Notes: a model not told the origin generated them from the sequence alone. A stretch of DNA of 64,000 nucleotides from Paraflavitalea soli (GCF_003555545.1 NZ_CP032157.1:6948546-7012545); one strand, 5' to 3'; shown: positions 1 through 9,806, counted from the stretch's first letter. Numbers and translations: made by a program.

Positions 1-1281
1 GCCGTGGCTATTTCCTTAGGCGATTGTTATACCGCTTTGAAACAATACGAGCTGGCAGAACAGTATTACCTGGAGATGGTGGCCTGGGAAGAAAAAATGA
101 ACCAGGGTAATTCCTTCACATTCGATGTGTATTTTCTCATGGGTCAATTCTACCTCAACAGGCAACGCTTTGACCTGGCCCGTCCTTACCTCTCAAAAGC
201 AATGGCCCTGGCTCCGGGTATAGCCATAGCGTCCAGGGTCAGGGATCTTCACTATTTAATGTTCAGGGTTGACTCCGCCACAGGCAATTACCTGTCCGCT
301 ATCACCCATTTCAATAAACATAAAGCATTAAATGATTCCCTGTTCAATGAAAATAAAAGCAGGCAAATAGAAGAACTCCAGGTAAAATATGAGACCAGCA
401 AAAAAGAAGAGAATATAGGGTTGCTCCAACAGAAAAATCAATGGCAGAATGACCAGTTAAAGCAGGCAAGGCTCACCGGCAATCTCACCATTGGAGCCGT
501 AATCCTGCTGCTCATCATTGTAGCATTGCTGTACAATCGCTACCGTACACGCCAGCGCAACAACCATCGCCTGGAAATGAAGCAGGAAGAGATCAATGCC
601 CAAAATTCCTCCCTGCAGCAACTCCTTACCGAAAAGGATAAGTTGCTCGAAGAAAAAGAGTGGCTGGTGAAAGAGATCCATCACCGGGTAAAAAACAACC
701 TCCAGATCGTTATCAGCCTGCTCAATACACAAACCGCTTACCTCGACAACGAAGCAGCCCTTACCGCAATCCGGGATAGCCAGCACCGCATGCGCGCCAT
801 GTCCCTCATCCACCAGCGACTGTACCAATCCGAAAAGGATTCCTGTATAGATATGCAGCATTACATCCGGGAGTTAGTCGATTATCTGGACGATAACTTC
901 AACCTCGGCCATCGCATCCGCTTTGACCTGAGCATGGAAAAGATTGACCTGGATGTAGCGCAGGCTGTACCGGTTGGCCTTATACTCAATGAAGCCATTA
1001 CCAATGCCATCAAATATGCTTTCCCCGGCAACACGGCAGGCATCATTTCCGTTTCGATGAGCTTGGCAGATAACAACTTGCTATTGGTCATCAGCGACAA
1101 TGGACCGGGGTTGCCGGCCGGTTTTGACATAACAAAGATCAAATCCCTGGGCATGAGCCTCATGCAGGGACTCACACGACAATTAAATGGTACTTTTAAT
1201 ACCACAAACAACGATGGCCTTCAGATCACGATCCAATTTCCGGATGAGAAAATGACAAAATACAGTGCACTTACTGCATAG
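1..1281 (+). CDS. TPR sensor histidine kinase (HisKA_2 type), 5' truncated by window edge
   Basis: This is the C-terminal 426 codons of a membrane sensor kinase; the frame is open at base 1, so the start lies outside the window. The first ~130 residues are tetratricopeptide-like helices. One transmembrane helix follows around residues 160-180 (LLLIIVALLY), then a coiled coil. The phospho-acceptor region is EIHHRVKNNLQ, with the candidate His near residue 226, typical of the HisKA_2 family. The HATPase domain shows an N box (NEAITNAIKY) and a G1 box (DNGPGLP). It should phosphorylate a response regulator, and the candidate is the sigma54-activator gene two genes downstream. It ends 48 bp before a full-length paralogue with which it shares long stretches, so the pair is a tandem duplication. 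Kinase assignment is firm; the signal sensed is unknown. Confidence 0.9.
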   Translation, partial: AVAISLGDCYTALKQYELAEQYYLEMVAWEEKMNQGNSFTFDVYFLMGQFYLNRQRFDLARPYLSKAMALAPGIAIASRVRDLHYLMFRVDSATGNYLSAITHFNKHKALNDSLFNENKSRQIEELQVKYETSKKEENIGLLQQKNQWQNDQLKQARLTGNLTIGAVILLLIIVALLYNRYRTRQRNNHRLEMKQEEINAQNSSLQQLLTEKDKLLEEKEWLVKEIHHRVKNNLQIVISLLNTQTAYLDNEAALTAIRDSQHRMRAMSLIHQRLYQSEKDSCIDMQHYIRELVDYLDDNFNLGHRIRFDLSMEKIDLDVAQAVPVGLILNEAITNAIKYAFPGNTAGIISVSMSLADNNLLLVISDNGPGLPAGFDITKIKSLGMSLMQGLTRQLNGTFNTTNNDGLQITIQFPDEKMTKYSALTA

Positions 1282-1329
1282 CCCGCTATGACATAACTGC
1301 CCTGGCAACGATAACCAAATCATTTCCCA

Positions 1330-3447
1330 ATGCTCAAATGGCTGCTTTTAACCTGCCTCACAGCATTCGCTGGCATCAATGCTGCGGCACAAAAGCAGTC
1401 CGTACAATCAACAACAGAACAACCCGGCAATCCTGCCGCACAAGCTGTCGCCCTGCTGAAGGCGGGAAAAATACCCGAAGGAAAAGCGGCATTTATGAAC
1501 CTCATAAAGAAGGCGCAGCAACAAAACAACAAAGAACAGGAAGCTGCGTGGTGGATGCAATTGGGCAATAGCCTGCCCGAAGAAGACACTGCTGCTGCCG
1601 GAAAGATCGCCAGCCTGCAAAAAGCATTGGAAGCGTATGAGTCGATACCCAACATTAAAAAACAGATAGCGCTTCTGGAAAAAATAGCCTCCCTATACAT
1701 CCGGCTGGATAATATGGACAAGGCCGAATTAGAATTGAATAAATTGTTACAACTACAGCAATCCCAGAGCATCCGGGAAATACAGAATACCTGCGATCTG
1801 CTCACCATAGTATACCGGGCCAAAGGCAATTTAAGCCAGGCGCTTTATTATGCCATGCAAGCCATCAAAATAGCCGAAGGTGTAAACGATTCTATCAAAT
1901 TAGGCCGTTTTTACAGCAGATTGTCCTTCGTTTACAAAGACCTGGAGCAACACGAACAATGCATGTACTGGCAAAGAAAGGCGTTTGAATGGCAGTTGCG
2001 GCAGCCAGCAAAAGACACTTTTGCACTCTATACAGCAACAGATAACATCGTTAATACCTTGATCCTGGTAAACAATCCCCGCGAGGCATTGAAAACTGCC
2101 CTGGAGATCATGGACAAATACCCCGCTGAAAAACCCGATCAAAAGCATGTGGCCGCTATGATGCTGGCTAAGTCCTATGAAGCCCTTACCCAACCACAAT
2201 TGGCTGAAAAATATTACCTCGAGGCTGTTGCATGGGAAGAGCAAAACCCACATGGATTTACCTTGCGGTTTCAAACCTATTACCAAACAGGAAGGTTTTA
2301 CAGCGAGCAACGGAAATATGAACAATCACGGTATTACCTCACCCAGGCCGCTAATACAAAAGGCTTCGTCAATAGCGCAACCCAACGGAATGTACAGCTC
2401 TTGCTTTTCAGGGCCGACTCAGCCGCAGGCAATTACCAGGCCGCCATCGATCACTACCAGCGATACAAGGCCATCAACGACACCATGTATAATGTTGCCA
2501 AAAGCCGGCAAATTGAGGAAATGCAGGCCAAGTATGAGTCCGATAAAAAAGAGAAGGACATACAACTTCTGCGCAGGGAAAGCCAGTTGCAACAAAGTCA
2601 GTTGAAACAGGCTTCCCTCGCATGGACCGTTACCATTGCCATTATAGCCCTGCTGCTTATCATCATCGCTCTATTATACAACCGGTATAGGATCAGGCAA
2701 CGTAGCAACCGCCAATTAGAGAACCAGCAAAAAGAGATCAACCTTAAAAATGTATCCCTTCAAAAACTGGTCAATGAGAAAGATGGGCTCCTGGAAGAAA
2801 AAGAATGGCTGCTGAAAGAAATACACCACCGCGTCAACAACAACCTGCAGATAGTGATGAGCCTCCTCAATACACAATCTGCCTACCTCGACAATGACTC
2901 TGCTATTCTTGCTATCCGCGATAGCCAGCACCGCATGCGCGCCATGTCACTCATCCACCAGAAACTATACCAGTCTGATAAGGTCGCCAATATCGACATG
3001 CAGGCATACATTGAAGAATTGACCAGCTACCTGGATGATAATTTCAATGTCAATAACAGGATCAGATTCCAGTTATACCTGGCTCCGCTTGAACTGGATA
3101 TTGCTCAAGCTGTCCCCCTGGGCCTCATTATCAATGAGATCATCACCAACTCCATGAAGTACGCTTTTCCCGGTAACAGTCAGGGAACGATCCATATTTC
3201 CATGGAACTGGTGGAGCTGGGTGATGTACTCCTGGTGATAGCCGATAACGGAAAAGGATTACCACCCGGTTTTGATATAGCCGGTACCCCTTCACTGGGC
3301 ATGAGCCTGGTACAGGGCCTTACCAAACAACTAAACGGAACCTTTGTCATCAAAAGCCGGGAAGGCGTTACCGTTAATATCAGGTTCCCACAGGAACGGA
3401 GCGGATATTTCACAGCAGTCGATCACGTAGAAGAACAACCTGTCTGA
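1330..3447 (+). CDS. TPR sensor histidine kinase (HisKA_2 type), full length
   Basis: This 705-residue protein starts with a signal peptide (cleavage near AAAQ, residue ~20), so the TPR solenoid (about residues 25-400) is predicted to be periplasmic. One transmembrane helix lies at about residues 434-455, followed by a coiled coil. The catalytic part carries [11 protein letters not shown] (His499/His500), the N box [12 protein letters not shown] near residue 602 and the G1 box [11 protein letters not shown] near 639. It is a close paralogue of the preceding gene and probably co-transcribed with it (48 bp gap) and with the response regulator 46 bp downstream. One kinase may act on the shared regulator, or the two may form heterodimers; both ideas are inference. 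TPR-HisKA_2 kinases of this layout are common in Bacteroidetes. Confidence 0.93.
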   Translation: MLKWLLLTCLTAFAGINAAAQKQSVQSTTEQPGNPAAQAVALLKAGKIPEGKAAFMNLIKKAQQQNNKEQEAAWWMQLGNSLPEEDTAAAGKIASLQKALEAYESIPNIKKQIALLEKIASLYIRLDNMDKAELELNKLLQLQQSQSIREIQNTCDLLTIVYRAKGNLSQALYYAMQAIKIAEGVNDSIKLGRFYSRLSFVYKDLEQHEQCMYWQRKAFEWQLRQPAKDTFALYTATDNIVNTLILVNNPREALKTALEIMDKYPAEKPDQKHVAAMMLAKSYEALTQPQLAEKYYLEAVAWEEQNPHGFTLRFQTYYQTGRFYSEQRKYEQSRYYLTQAANTKGFVNSATQRNVQLLLFRADSAAGNYQAAIDHYQRYKAINDTMYNVAKSRQIEEMQAKYESDKKEKDIQLLRRESQLQQSQLKQASLAWTVTIAIIALLLIIIALLYNRYRIRQRSNRQLENQQKEINLKNVSLQKLVNEKDGLLEEKEWLLKEIHHRVNNNLQIVMSLLNTQSAYLDNDSAILAIRDSQHRMRAMSLIHQKLYQSDKVANIDMQAYIEELTSYLDDNFNVNNRIRFQLYLAPLELDIAQAVPLGLIINEIITNSMKYAFPGNSQGTIHISMELVELGDVLLVIADNGKGLPPGFDIAGTPSLGMSLVQGLTKQLNGTFVIKSREGVTVNIRFPQERSGYFTAVDHVEEQPV

Positions 3448-3493
3448 TCAAAAGACCGGTAATGCTTATTCCAGCATAGCGAAATGAAATTGT

Positions 3494-5470
3494 ATGACCG
3501 AACAAGTATTGATTGTAGAAGATGAATTCATCGTGGCCAATGACCTCATGCTCATATTGGAGAAAGCAGGTTATAAGGTTTGTGGCATTGCTGCTTCCGT
3601 AGAAGAAGCCCGTGCAATCATCCGGGAGAATAAACCGGGCATGGTATTGTTGGACATCTACCTCAAAGGTAAGTTGACCGGCATTGATCTTGCCCACGAG
3701 TTGAGAGAACAACACATCCCCTTTGTCTACCTGTCCGCCAATTCCAACCAGCGCGTACTCGAAGCTGCCAAAGCCACCGGGCCCTATGGCTTCCTGGTAA
3801 AACCTTTCCGCGCAAAAGATGTATTGATAACACTCGACATTGCACGCTACCGCCACAAACACAGCCTTGAGTTCAGCCTCCGGCAGGAAGCCCTTCTCCA
3901 GGAAAAACTAACTGCCATCTCTACACAGCCATTCGATCGGGAGAAAAAAATGTTCATGGCGATCAGTATCCTGCAGCCTTTTATTCCCTTTGATTTGCTA
4001 GTCGTTAATAATATAAAGAATATACAGGAACATAGATCATTTGAAGCTTTTCTGCGGATAGGGTTTGATGAATACCAGGCCATTGGTGTCAGTGAACTAT
4101 TGACGATTACCGGGCTCAGGATGCAGGAATGGAATAAGATACAAACTGAGACCATTTCAACAATTACACCCGCCTGTATCAATAACACTGAATTTCAAAA
4201 AGCCTGTGAGGCCGATCCCATAAAGAAACTGGTAGCTACTGCTTTCCAGGTAAATGCCGTACTCACCCAGCCTGTTACCACAGGCGCCGGTGAAACATAT
4301 GTCCTGTCATTTTTCAACCGCTCCTCCGATACCTGGCATGCAGGTCACCTGGCATTATTACAAAGATTACAACCATCCCTGGGGTCCATCATTAGCCAGG
4401 AGCCCATTGCAGGCAATGAAGATCCTTCCACTGCGCCCTATAAAAATGCGCGATCAGGTACTGAAAACCCTGGCGTCATTTCCCGTTTCGAAGGCATCGT
4501 AGGCAATAGCCATCAATTATTGGCAGTGCTGGACCAAGTAGCCCAGGTAGCTCCCTTCGATACTTCTGTATTGATATTGGGCGAAAGCGGTACCGGTAAA
4601 GAACGCATTGCCCATTCCCTGCACCATATGTCCGCCCGTGGATCGAAGCCATTCATAAAAGTCAACTGTGCCGCCCTGCCGCCCACCTTGATCGAGTCTG
4701 AATTATTTGGTCACGAAAAAGGAGCATTTACCGGCGCCACCGACCGGAGGGTGGGGAAGTTTGAACAGGCCAATGACGGTACCATCTTCCTGGATGAGAT
4801 CGGCGAAATGCCCCTCGAATTACAGGTCAAATTGTTGCGTGTATTGCAGGAAAAAGAGATAGAACGCATTGGTGGCCGGTCCTCTTTCAAGATCAATGTA
4901 CGTATTGTTGCCGCCACCAACCGTCACCTCGAAAGAGAAGTAGCAGAAGGCCGTTTCCGGCTCGACCTCTATTACCGCCTCAATGTATTTCCCATCATCC
5001 TGCCGCCTTTACGCGAGCGCAGGGAAGATATCAAACACCTGGCTCATCATTTTGCTGCCCTGGCCTGCCATCGCAACCGGAAAGCTTTTAACGGCATTAC
5101 ACCAAAGATGGTAGCTGAGCTCGAAACCTGGAACTGGCCCGGCAATATCAGGGAATTGGAAAATGTAATAGAACAAGCTGTCATACTCAATGATGGCATC
5201 TCTCCCCTTGAATTAAAACGACCTCTCAATACAGGTGTTGTCCGTGAACCGGTACTCCTTTCCCCACTTCAAAATGTGTCCACCGCCCAGTCACTCACCG
5301 ATATCCGGAAGATGCAGGATGATACCGAACGTGAATACATCATCAGCATCCTTCGCAAAGCCAATGGCCGCATCAGGGGAGAAGGTGGGGCCGCACAACT
5401 GCTCAACCTCAAACCCACCACCCTCGAATCCAAAATGCTTAAACTTGGTATAAAGAAAGATAATCTCTAA
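3494..5470 (+). CDS. Response regulator, REC - sigma54 AAA+ activator - Fis-type HTH
   Basis: This NtrC-like transcription activator has 658 residues. Residues 1-120 are a receiver domain with acidic pair ED near residue 10, phospho-acceptor Asp54 (LLDIYLKG) and the conserved Lys in LVKPF. Residues ~130-320 form a spacer that may be a GAF-like sensor but has no clear motif. The AAA+ domain has Walker A GESGTGKE (near 363), the sigma54-contact loop GAFTGA (near 409), Walker B LDEIGEM and the arginine-finger region FRLDLYYRLNVFP. The C-terminus (about 610-655) is a Fis-like helix-turn-helix ending in LESKMLKLGIKK. It should activate RpoN-dependent promoters when phosphorylated, most likely by the two kinases just upstream. 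Its targets are not visible here. Confidence 0.94.
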   Translation: MTEQVLIVEDEFIVANDLMLILEKAGYKVCGIAASVEEARAIIRENKPGMVLLDIYLKGKLTGIDLAHELREQHIPFVYLSANSNQRVLEAAKATGPYGFLVKPFRAKDVLITLDIARYRHKHSLEFSLRQEALLQEKLTAISTQPFDREKKMFMAISILQPFIPFDLLVVNNIKNIQEHRSFEAFLRIGFDEYQAIGVSELLTITGLRMQEWNKIQTETISTITPACINNTEFQKACEADPIKKLVATAFQVNAVLTQPVTTGAGETYVLSFFNRSSDTWHAGHLALLQRLQPSLGSIISQEPIAGNEDPSTAPYKNARSGTENPGVISRFEGIVGNSHQLLAVLDQVAQVAPFDTSVLILGESGTGKERIAHSLHHMSARGSKPFIKVNCAALPPTLIESELFGHEKGAFTGATDRRVGKFEQANDGTIFLDEIGEMPLELQVKLLRVLQEKEIERIGGRSSFKINVRIVAATNRHLEREVAEGRFRLDLYYRLNVFPIILPPLRERREDIKHLAHHFAALACHRNRKAFNGITPKMVAELETWNWPGNIRELENVIEQAVILNDGISPLELKRPLNTGVVREPVLLSPLQNVSTAQSLTDIRKMQDDTEREYIISILRKANGRIRGEGGAAQLLNLKPTTLESKMLKLGIKKDNL

Positions 5471-5481
5471 CTCTCCTTTTT

Positions 5482-5586
5482 TGTCATCTCGAACGAAGGA
5501 TACCCCCAATTTGACATTTCGAATCCCCCTTTCTGTCATTTCGAACGAAGCGTAGCGGAGTGAGAAATCCGCTATCGAAGCAAAGG
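5482..5586. repeat. Dispersed TGTCATYTCGAACG repeats within the 5471-5857 intergenic region
   Basis: Two recognisable copies of a dispersed repeat beginning TGTCATYTCGAACGAAG start at 5482 and 5534, with a degenerate copy between them. The second is full length and contains the inverted repeat TAGCGGA/TCCGCTA, followed by ATCGAAGCAAA. A related copy lies at 42764-42814. Short repeats of this form are widespread in Bacteroidetes genomes. The remainder of the gap holds a fragment of the AGCTCGC heptamer family near 5590 and the operator-like repeats listed separately. Confidence 0.7.
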
Positions 5587-5767
5587 CTCACCGCTCGCAG
5601 CTTTCTTCAAACTCCATTTTCTTCGGAGGCAGCTTCTAAAAACTCCGAAATTATTGGAGTTGCTATTCCTTGCCTTCCGCCGCCTGAAAAAAATATTATA
5701 GCCTCCTAATAGCCTGCCAGTCACAATCCTGCAGATATGTCAAGGACGATCTCACTATCCTTCCTGT

Positions 5768-5845
5768 TTATGGCGTATAAATTGAACCTGTTATGGCGTA
5801 AAAAATAACCAGTAAAACTGACCTTCTTGCCAGGTCAGTACGCCA
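5768..5845. promoter_or_regulatory. TGGCGTA repeats upstream of the AraC-type gene
   Basis: TTATGGCGTA occurs at 5768-5777 and again at 5791-5800, 23 bp apart (about two helical turns). An inverted TACGCCA copy lies at 5839-5845, 13 bp before the AraC-type start codon. Direct repeats on one face of the helix are typical AraC-family operators, so autoregulation is a reasonable guess. No TAnnTTTG promoter box is obvious here. Confidence 0.4.
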
Positions 5846-5857
5846 AAATTAATCAAT

Positions 5858-6763
5858 ATGATACGCGACAAACAATCGGGTAAACCCGTAACACATGCTA
5901 AGCAGGCCATACCCTTTCAGCAAAACAACCTGCCGTTTGAGATACGTACCATTGATTGGATGGAAAAGAACAGGCAGCAAAACCAAAGCCCGCACCGCCA
6001 CAACTACTATGAGATCATCTGGATAAGGCAGGGTTCGGGCATGTACCTCGTCGATCTGGAAAAGCATGAGGTAGCAGAAAACACCGTCTGTTGTGCCGCC
6101 CCTGGTCAGGTACACCAGTTGAAAGGGGGCGAACAGACCCAGGGCTTTGTAATATCCTTCAACAATGATTTCCTGCTCCTGGGTCAGGATAAATCTGCAG
6201 TCTGGTTAAACGAACGCGCTTCTCCTTCTTTTTCAAACTTTAGCGTGGCAAGGCTCAACGATGAGACAACCATCGAGGTAGACCATTTAATACAAAAGAT
6301 GGTGAAGGAGTTTGATAACTTCTTCCTCCTCCGTACCGAAATACTCCTGGGATTTTTTAGGATACTCCTTATTTACCTGGCCCGTCAATCTGATAGTTCA
6401 ACCCAGGCAGTTAATCAAACAAGAAATGTGGACCTGGTGAAAAGGTTCTTTACGATTGTGGAGAATAAGTATATCTCCCTCAAAAAGGTCACCGAGTATG
6501 CTGAGCATTTGGCAGTAACACCTAATTACCTGAACGAGATCGTGAAAAAAGTATCAGGTTTTCCCGCCAGTCACCATATCCAGCAAAGGATTGTGTTGGA
6601 AGCAAAGCGGCATGCTGCTTACTCCGATTCCAGTATGAAAGAAATAGCGTACAACCTGGGTTTCGATGATATAGCCCATTTCAGCAAGTTCTTTAAAAAT
6701 GTATCCGGACAAAGTTTCACCGATTTTAAGAAGCAGGCTGTATATCCTTTCAACCAGGCATAA
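5858..6763 (+). CDS. AraC-family transcriptional regulator
   Basis: This 301-residue protein has an N-terminal cupin-like sensing domain (about residues 25-150; PHRHNYYEIIWI and APGQVHQL are typical) and a C-terminal double helix-turn-helix (about 200-295). The signature is MKEIAYNLGFDDIAHFSKFFK. It heads a block of redox and electrophile-stress genes and is the only DNA-binding protein in that block. It is therefore the best candidate to bind the 30-bp motif shared by the promoters of the pirin, dps and second yceI genes; this link is inference. The NAD(P)-binding gene follows after 21 bp and is probably co-transcribed. The ligand is unknown. Confidence 0.92.
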   Translation: MIRDKQSGKPVTHAKQAIPFQQNNLPFEIRTIDWMEKNRQQNQSPHRHNYYEIIWIRQGSGMYLVDLEKHEVAENTVCCAAPGQVHQLKGGEQTQGFVISFNNDFLLLGQDKSAVWLNERASPSFSNFSVARLNDETTIEVDHLIQKMVKEFDNFFLLRTEILLGFFRILLIYLARQSDSSTQAVNQTRNVDLVKRFFTIVENKYISLKKVTEYAEHLAVTPNYLNEIVKKVSGFPASHHIQQRIVLEAKRHAAYSDSSMKEIAYNLGFDDIAHFSKFFKNVSGQSFTDFKKQAVYPFNQA

Positions 6764-6784
6764 GCAGCCATTTCGAATAATATT

Positions 6785-7438
6785 ATGCATATACTTAAGA
6801 TCGCATTGGTGGGCGCAACAGGCTTTATAGGATCAGCTATACTGCAGGAAGCGCTAAGCCGGGGACATACCGTCACCGCCATGGCGCGTGATCCGGGAAA
6901 AATTATAATACAGCACAACAAGCTGCATATCCTGCCCATCGATGTGCTGGATACGGTAGCCTTGACAACAGTATTAATAGATCATGACGTGATCATCAGT
7001 GCCTGGAACCCCGGATGGGGAACGGCCAATTTATATGAACAATTATTGGAAGGATCAATATCTATTCAGCGGGCTGCTAAAAGGGCCGCTGTTCCAAGGC
7101 TCCTGGTAGTAGGGCATGCAGGAAGCCTGTATATAGGTCCTTCTCTGCAATGGGTGGACGCACCGGAATATCCGGCCTCCTGGCGGCCTGCATCCGCTGC
7201 ATCGCGCGATTACCTGAACCTGCTGCAGCAGGAGTCCCAACTCGATTGGACATACATTACCCCTCCCCTTGATTTAGTGCCCGGTACCCGCACCGGTCAA
7301 TACAACATCGGTACCCATAGCCCCGTATACAATGCACATGGCAAAAGTACCATCTCCGTGCAAGACCTCGCAGTAGCCGTACTGGATGAGGCGGAGAGCC
7401 CCCGGCATAGCCGCCGGCGTTTTACGGTGGCTTATTGA
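6785..7438 (+). CDS. NAD(P)-binding Rossmann protein (NmrA/SDR-like)
   Basis: The 217-residue protein opens with the dinucleotide-binding motif VGATGFIGSAI at residues ~9-19. A basic residue follows the second strand (MARDP), which favours NADP. The rest matches the short atypical SDR family (NAD(P)H-binding domain, PF13460 type) often annotated as putative NADH-flavin reductase or quinone oxidoreductase-like. The classical SDR YxxxK catalytic pair is not evident, consistent with the atypical group. It probably forms an operon with the AraC regulator upstream. A role in reducing quinones or sensing the NADPH state fits the neighbourhood but is inference. Confidence 0.8.
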   Translation: MHILKIALVGATGFIGSAILQEALSRGHTVTAMARDPGKIIIQHNKLHILPIDVLDTVALTTVLIDHDVIISAWNPGWGTANLYEQLLEGSISIQRAAKRAAVPRLLVVGHAGSLYIGPSLQWVDAPEYPASWRPASAASRDYLNLLQQESQLDWTYITPPLDLVPGTRTGQYNIGTHSPVYNAHGKSTISVQDLAVAVLDEAESPRHSRRRFTVAY

Positions 7439-7446
7439 AAGGGAGC

Positions 7447-7513
7447 AACAGTAATATATACAACTCTTTCCCCCATTTGGCAAACATGCACAAGTTGCCT
7501 TACCGTACATTTG
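7447..7513 (+). promoter_or_regulatory. Shared 30-bp operator plus -7 box upstream of pirin
   Basis: The motif at 7447-7476 reads AACAGTAATATATACA followed by ACTCTTTCC. Near-identical copies lie at 8444-8473 and 9913-9942. A Bacteroidetes -7 box TACATTTG lies at 7506-7513, starting 30 bp after the motif end. The motif therefore sits where an upstream activator would contact polymerase. No good -33 TTTG at the normal distance is present, which suits an activator-dependent promoter. Confidence 0.7.
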
Positions 7514-7548
7514 CTGATTCAATAGGACTATTCCATTGAATACAGCAT

Positions 7549-8403
7549 ATGAAAAAGATTGAGCACATTTTATACGGTCGGGAAAAGAAGATCACCGAAG
7601 AAGAAACAGTACGACAGGCACTGCCCCACAAGGACTTCCGTTTTGCCAATCCATTTATCGTACTGCACCACGCTGGCCCCACCACCATAGAAGCCGGGCA
7701 GCAGGTAAGGATCCATCCCCATCCCCATCGTGGTTTTTCACCCTATACCTTTATGTTACAGGGAGCGGGTTTTCACCGCGATAATGCCGGTAATGATGAA
7801 GTGATAAAAGCAGGTGGTGTACAGTGGATGTTTGCCGGCAAAGGTATCCTGCACAGCGAAGGCCCCACACCACAAATGCAGCAGGAGGGTGGCGTACAGG
7901 AGCTCGTACAGCTTTGGATAAATGCTCCCCGCGCCAACAAATGGGATAAGCCCTTTTACCAGGCGGCTTCCAAAGAACAATTACCCCGGGTGCTTCAGCA
8001 GGAAGGCGTACACCTCCGCTTGGCCAGTGGTGATTACGATGGCCAAACAGGACCTATCCAAAACTTCACCCCCGTGATATCAGTGGTGGGTGAGATCAGT
8101 GCAGGCCGTCAGGTATTGTTTCCCGCTACTCCCGGATATTGGGCTTTACTATACGTAATTAAGGGAGCCGTACTGATCAATAATAAGGAGGAAGTGGCGC
8201 TTCACAACCTGATCGTATTCAGCAAAGAAGGGGAGGAGTTTACCGTTAGTGCAAGTGAAGATGCGCAGGTTTTATTCCTGTCGGCAGAACCCCTGGACGA
8301 ACCGGTGGCTGCCAAAGACAATTACGTAATGAACACCCCCGAAGAAATAGAACAGGCTATGGAAGATTATAAGAACGGCGTGTTTGGCCAATTAGATTAC
8401 TAA
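7549..8403 (+). CDS. Pirin-family bicupin protein
   Basis: This 284-residue protein is a typical pirin. The N-terminal cupin carries the metal-binding segment HPHPHRGFSPYTFML (about residues 56-70) and a later HSEGPTP block, and a C-terminal cupin-like domain follows. Some bacterial pirins act as quercetin 2,3-dioxygenases; others bind regulators, and the exact activity cannot be read from sequence. No signal peptide is present, so it is cytosolic. The gene has its own promoter with the shared 30-bp motif. Pirins are often found with electrophile- and quinone-stress genes, as here. Confidence 0.92.
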   Translation: MKKIEHILYGREKKITEEETVRQALPHKDFRFANPFIVLHHAGPTTIEAGQQVRIHPHPHRGFSPYTFMLQGAGFHRDNAGNDEVIKAGGVQWMFAGKGILHSEGPTPQMQQEGGVQELVQLWINAPRANKWDKPFYQAASKEQLPRVLQQEGVHLRLASGDYDGQTGPIQNFTPVISVVGEISAGRQVLFPATPGYWALLYVIKGAVLINNKEEVALHNLIVFSKEGEEFTVSASEDAQVLFLSAEPLDEPVAAKDNYVMNTPEEIEQAMEDYKNGVFGQLDY

Positions 8404-8443
8404 CAAACTTAATAGCCCCCCGCACGTCTGTCTTTTCACGTCT

Positions 8444-8511
8444 CACTGTAAAATGTACATCTCTTTCCATCATATGTCAATTGATTGTACTGCCTCATGC
8501 GCATAGCTTTG
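8444..8511 (+). promoter_or_regulatory. Shared 30-bp operator plus promoter of dps
   Basis: The motif copy at 8444-8473 contains TGTAAAATGTACATCTCTTTCC. The -7 box TAGCTTTG is at 8504-8511, 30 bp beyond the motif end, and an ATTG at 8480-8483 stands 20 bp before it as a weak -33 element. The dps start codon follows at 8551. Confidence 0.7.
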
Positions 8512-8550
8512 TATTACTAAACCGGATCAACAACCATTAATTTTTCATAT

Positions 8551-9024
8551 ATGACACCAGCCATCGGAATAGATCAGAAAGACCTGACAGAAGTAGCACA
8601 CACGCTCGCCAAAGTATTGGCAGACGAGTTCCTGCTGTATACCAAAACCCGCAATGCCCATTGGAATGTAGAAGGCCCGGACTTCCATACCAAACATCTT
8701 TTCTTCGAAAGCCAGTATGAAATACTGGATGAGACCATGGATAATGTGGCAGAGCGAATCCGTGCACTGGGGCATTATGCGCCGGCAACCCTGAAACAGT
8801 TCCTGCAGCTTACCCACCTGACCGAATCCTCCAGGGAATTGAACGACAGTACAGGGTTTATCAAAGAGCTGCTTGCCGATCACGAGAGTATCATCGTATT
8901 CCTCCGGTCAAACATCAACCGGTTTGCCAACGAGCTGCATGATGCAGGCACCAGCGATTTTATCACCGGCCTCATGGAAACCCATGAGAAAATGGCCTGG
9001 ATGCTGAGAGCCCATTTGAAATAA
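8551..9024 (+). CDS. dps: Dps-like ferritin, DNA protection during starvation
   Basis: This 157-residue four-helix ferritin-like protein has the Dps signature: AHWNVEG (first ferroxidase His), HTKHLFFE, and ESQYEILDETMDNVAERI with the acidic ligands. Dps dodecamers oxidise ferrous iron with hydrogen peroxide and store it, limiting Fenton damage; many also bind DNA. Length and motifs are normal for the family. The promoter carries the same 30-bp motif as the pirin and second yceI genes, pointing to shared oxidative or electrophile control. A weak hairpin with GCTGTGC/GCACAGC arms follows at 9043-9074. Confidence 0.95.
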   Translation: MTPAIGIDQKDLTEVAHTLAKVLADEFLLYTKTRNAHWNVEGPDFHTKHLFFESQYEILDETMDNVAERIRALGHYAPATLKQFLQLTHLTESSRELNDSTGFIKELLADHESIIVFLRSNINRFANELHDAGTSDFITGLMETHEKMAWMLRAHLK

Positions 9025-9192
9025 AGGAAATGCGGTCGGATCGCTGTGCTCAACGATTCAATGCCGGGCACAGCATTCCGTCTTCCGCCTTGTGTAGGAT
9101 AGACATTTTTTTGGCCGCAGTATCTTACCATATTATATTCACAGATCAATGTTGTGCAGTGCCTGTTACACTAAGCATTAAACGCGCCATGT

Positions 9193-9735
9193 ATGGAAGA
9201 GATAAATAAGGAAGTGGTTTGGGTGATCGATCCTGTGCATACAAGGATACGGTTCGATACGAAATACCTGCTCCTTACACCTGTTTCCGGGTGGTTTACC
9301 CAATTTGAAGGATCTGTTGCAACAACGGAAGACAATTTCAATGACAGCCGGGCACAGCTCACCATCTATACCAACTCTGTATACACCGGCAATGAAGAAA
9401 GAGATGCCCACCTCAGGTCTCCCGATTTCTTTGATGCAGCCAGGCACCCCGTCATCACCTGGAAGTCAAAGGCTGTTACCGTCCGGGGCGACCTGATAGA
9501 AGCCACCGGCACCTTATCCATCAAAGGCGTAGAACAGGAAATAACCCTCCAGGCCCGGCATGTAGGCTCTTGCCCCGATCCTATGGGCAATACAAAAGCA
9601 GGCTTTACACTCGATGCCACCCTGAACCGGAAAGACTTCAACATCACCTGGAACCAGTATATTGACAAACATGGTTTACTCTTATCCGATGAAGTCGTGC
9701 TCCATTGTGATGTACAGTTGTTGAAACTTCCCTGA
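9193..9735 (+). CDS. YceI-family lipocalin-like protein (copy 1)
   Basis: This 180-residue protein is a YceI family member: WVIDPVHTRIRFDTKYLL at the start, RDAHLRSPDFFDAARHPVITW in the middle, and KAGFTLDATLNRKDFNITWN near the end. YceI proteins form a lipocalin-like barrel that binds isoprenoid or quinone-like lipids in the structures known. There is no signal peptide, so this version is cytosolic. It is paralogous to the next gene. No copy of the 30-bp motif precedes it, and it may be transcribed by read-through from dps (168 bp gap). Confidence 0.92.
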   Translation: MEEINKEVVWVIDPVHTRIRFDTKYLLLTPVSGWFTQFEGSVATTEDNFNDSRAQLTIYTNSVYTGNEERDAHLRSPDFFDAARHPVITWKSKAVTVRGDLIEATGTLSIKGVEQEITLQARHVGSCPDPMGNTKAGFTLDATLNRKDFNITWNQYIDKHGLLLSDEVVLHCDVQLLKLP

Positions 9736-9806
9736 TCCTGCCACCTCGCCACCATCCACACAAGTGCAGGCAGCCTTTTTGCATCAAACCCTCGTTGCCT
9801 TTCACG

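Noticed and set aside
457-861. Long antisense ORFs inside the kinase, helicase, DUF1501 and other genes
   Set aside because: They are reading-frame shadows of well-supported genes on the other strand and lack starts, domains or independent promoters.
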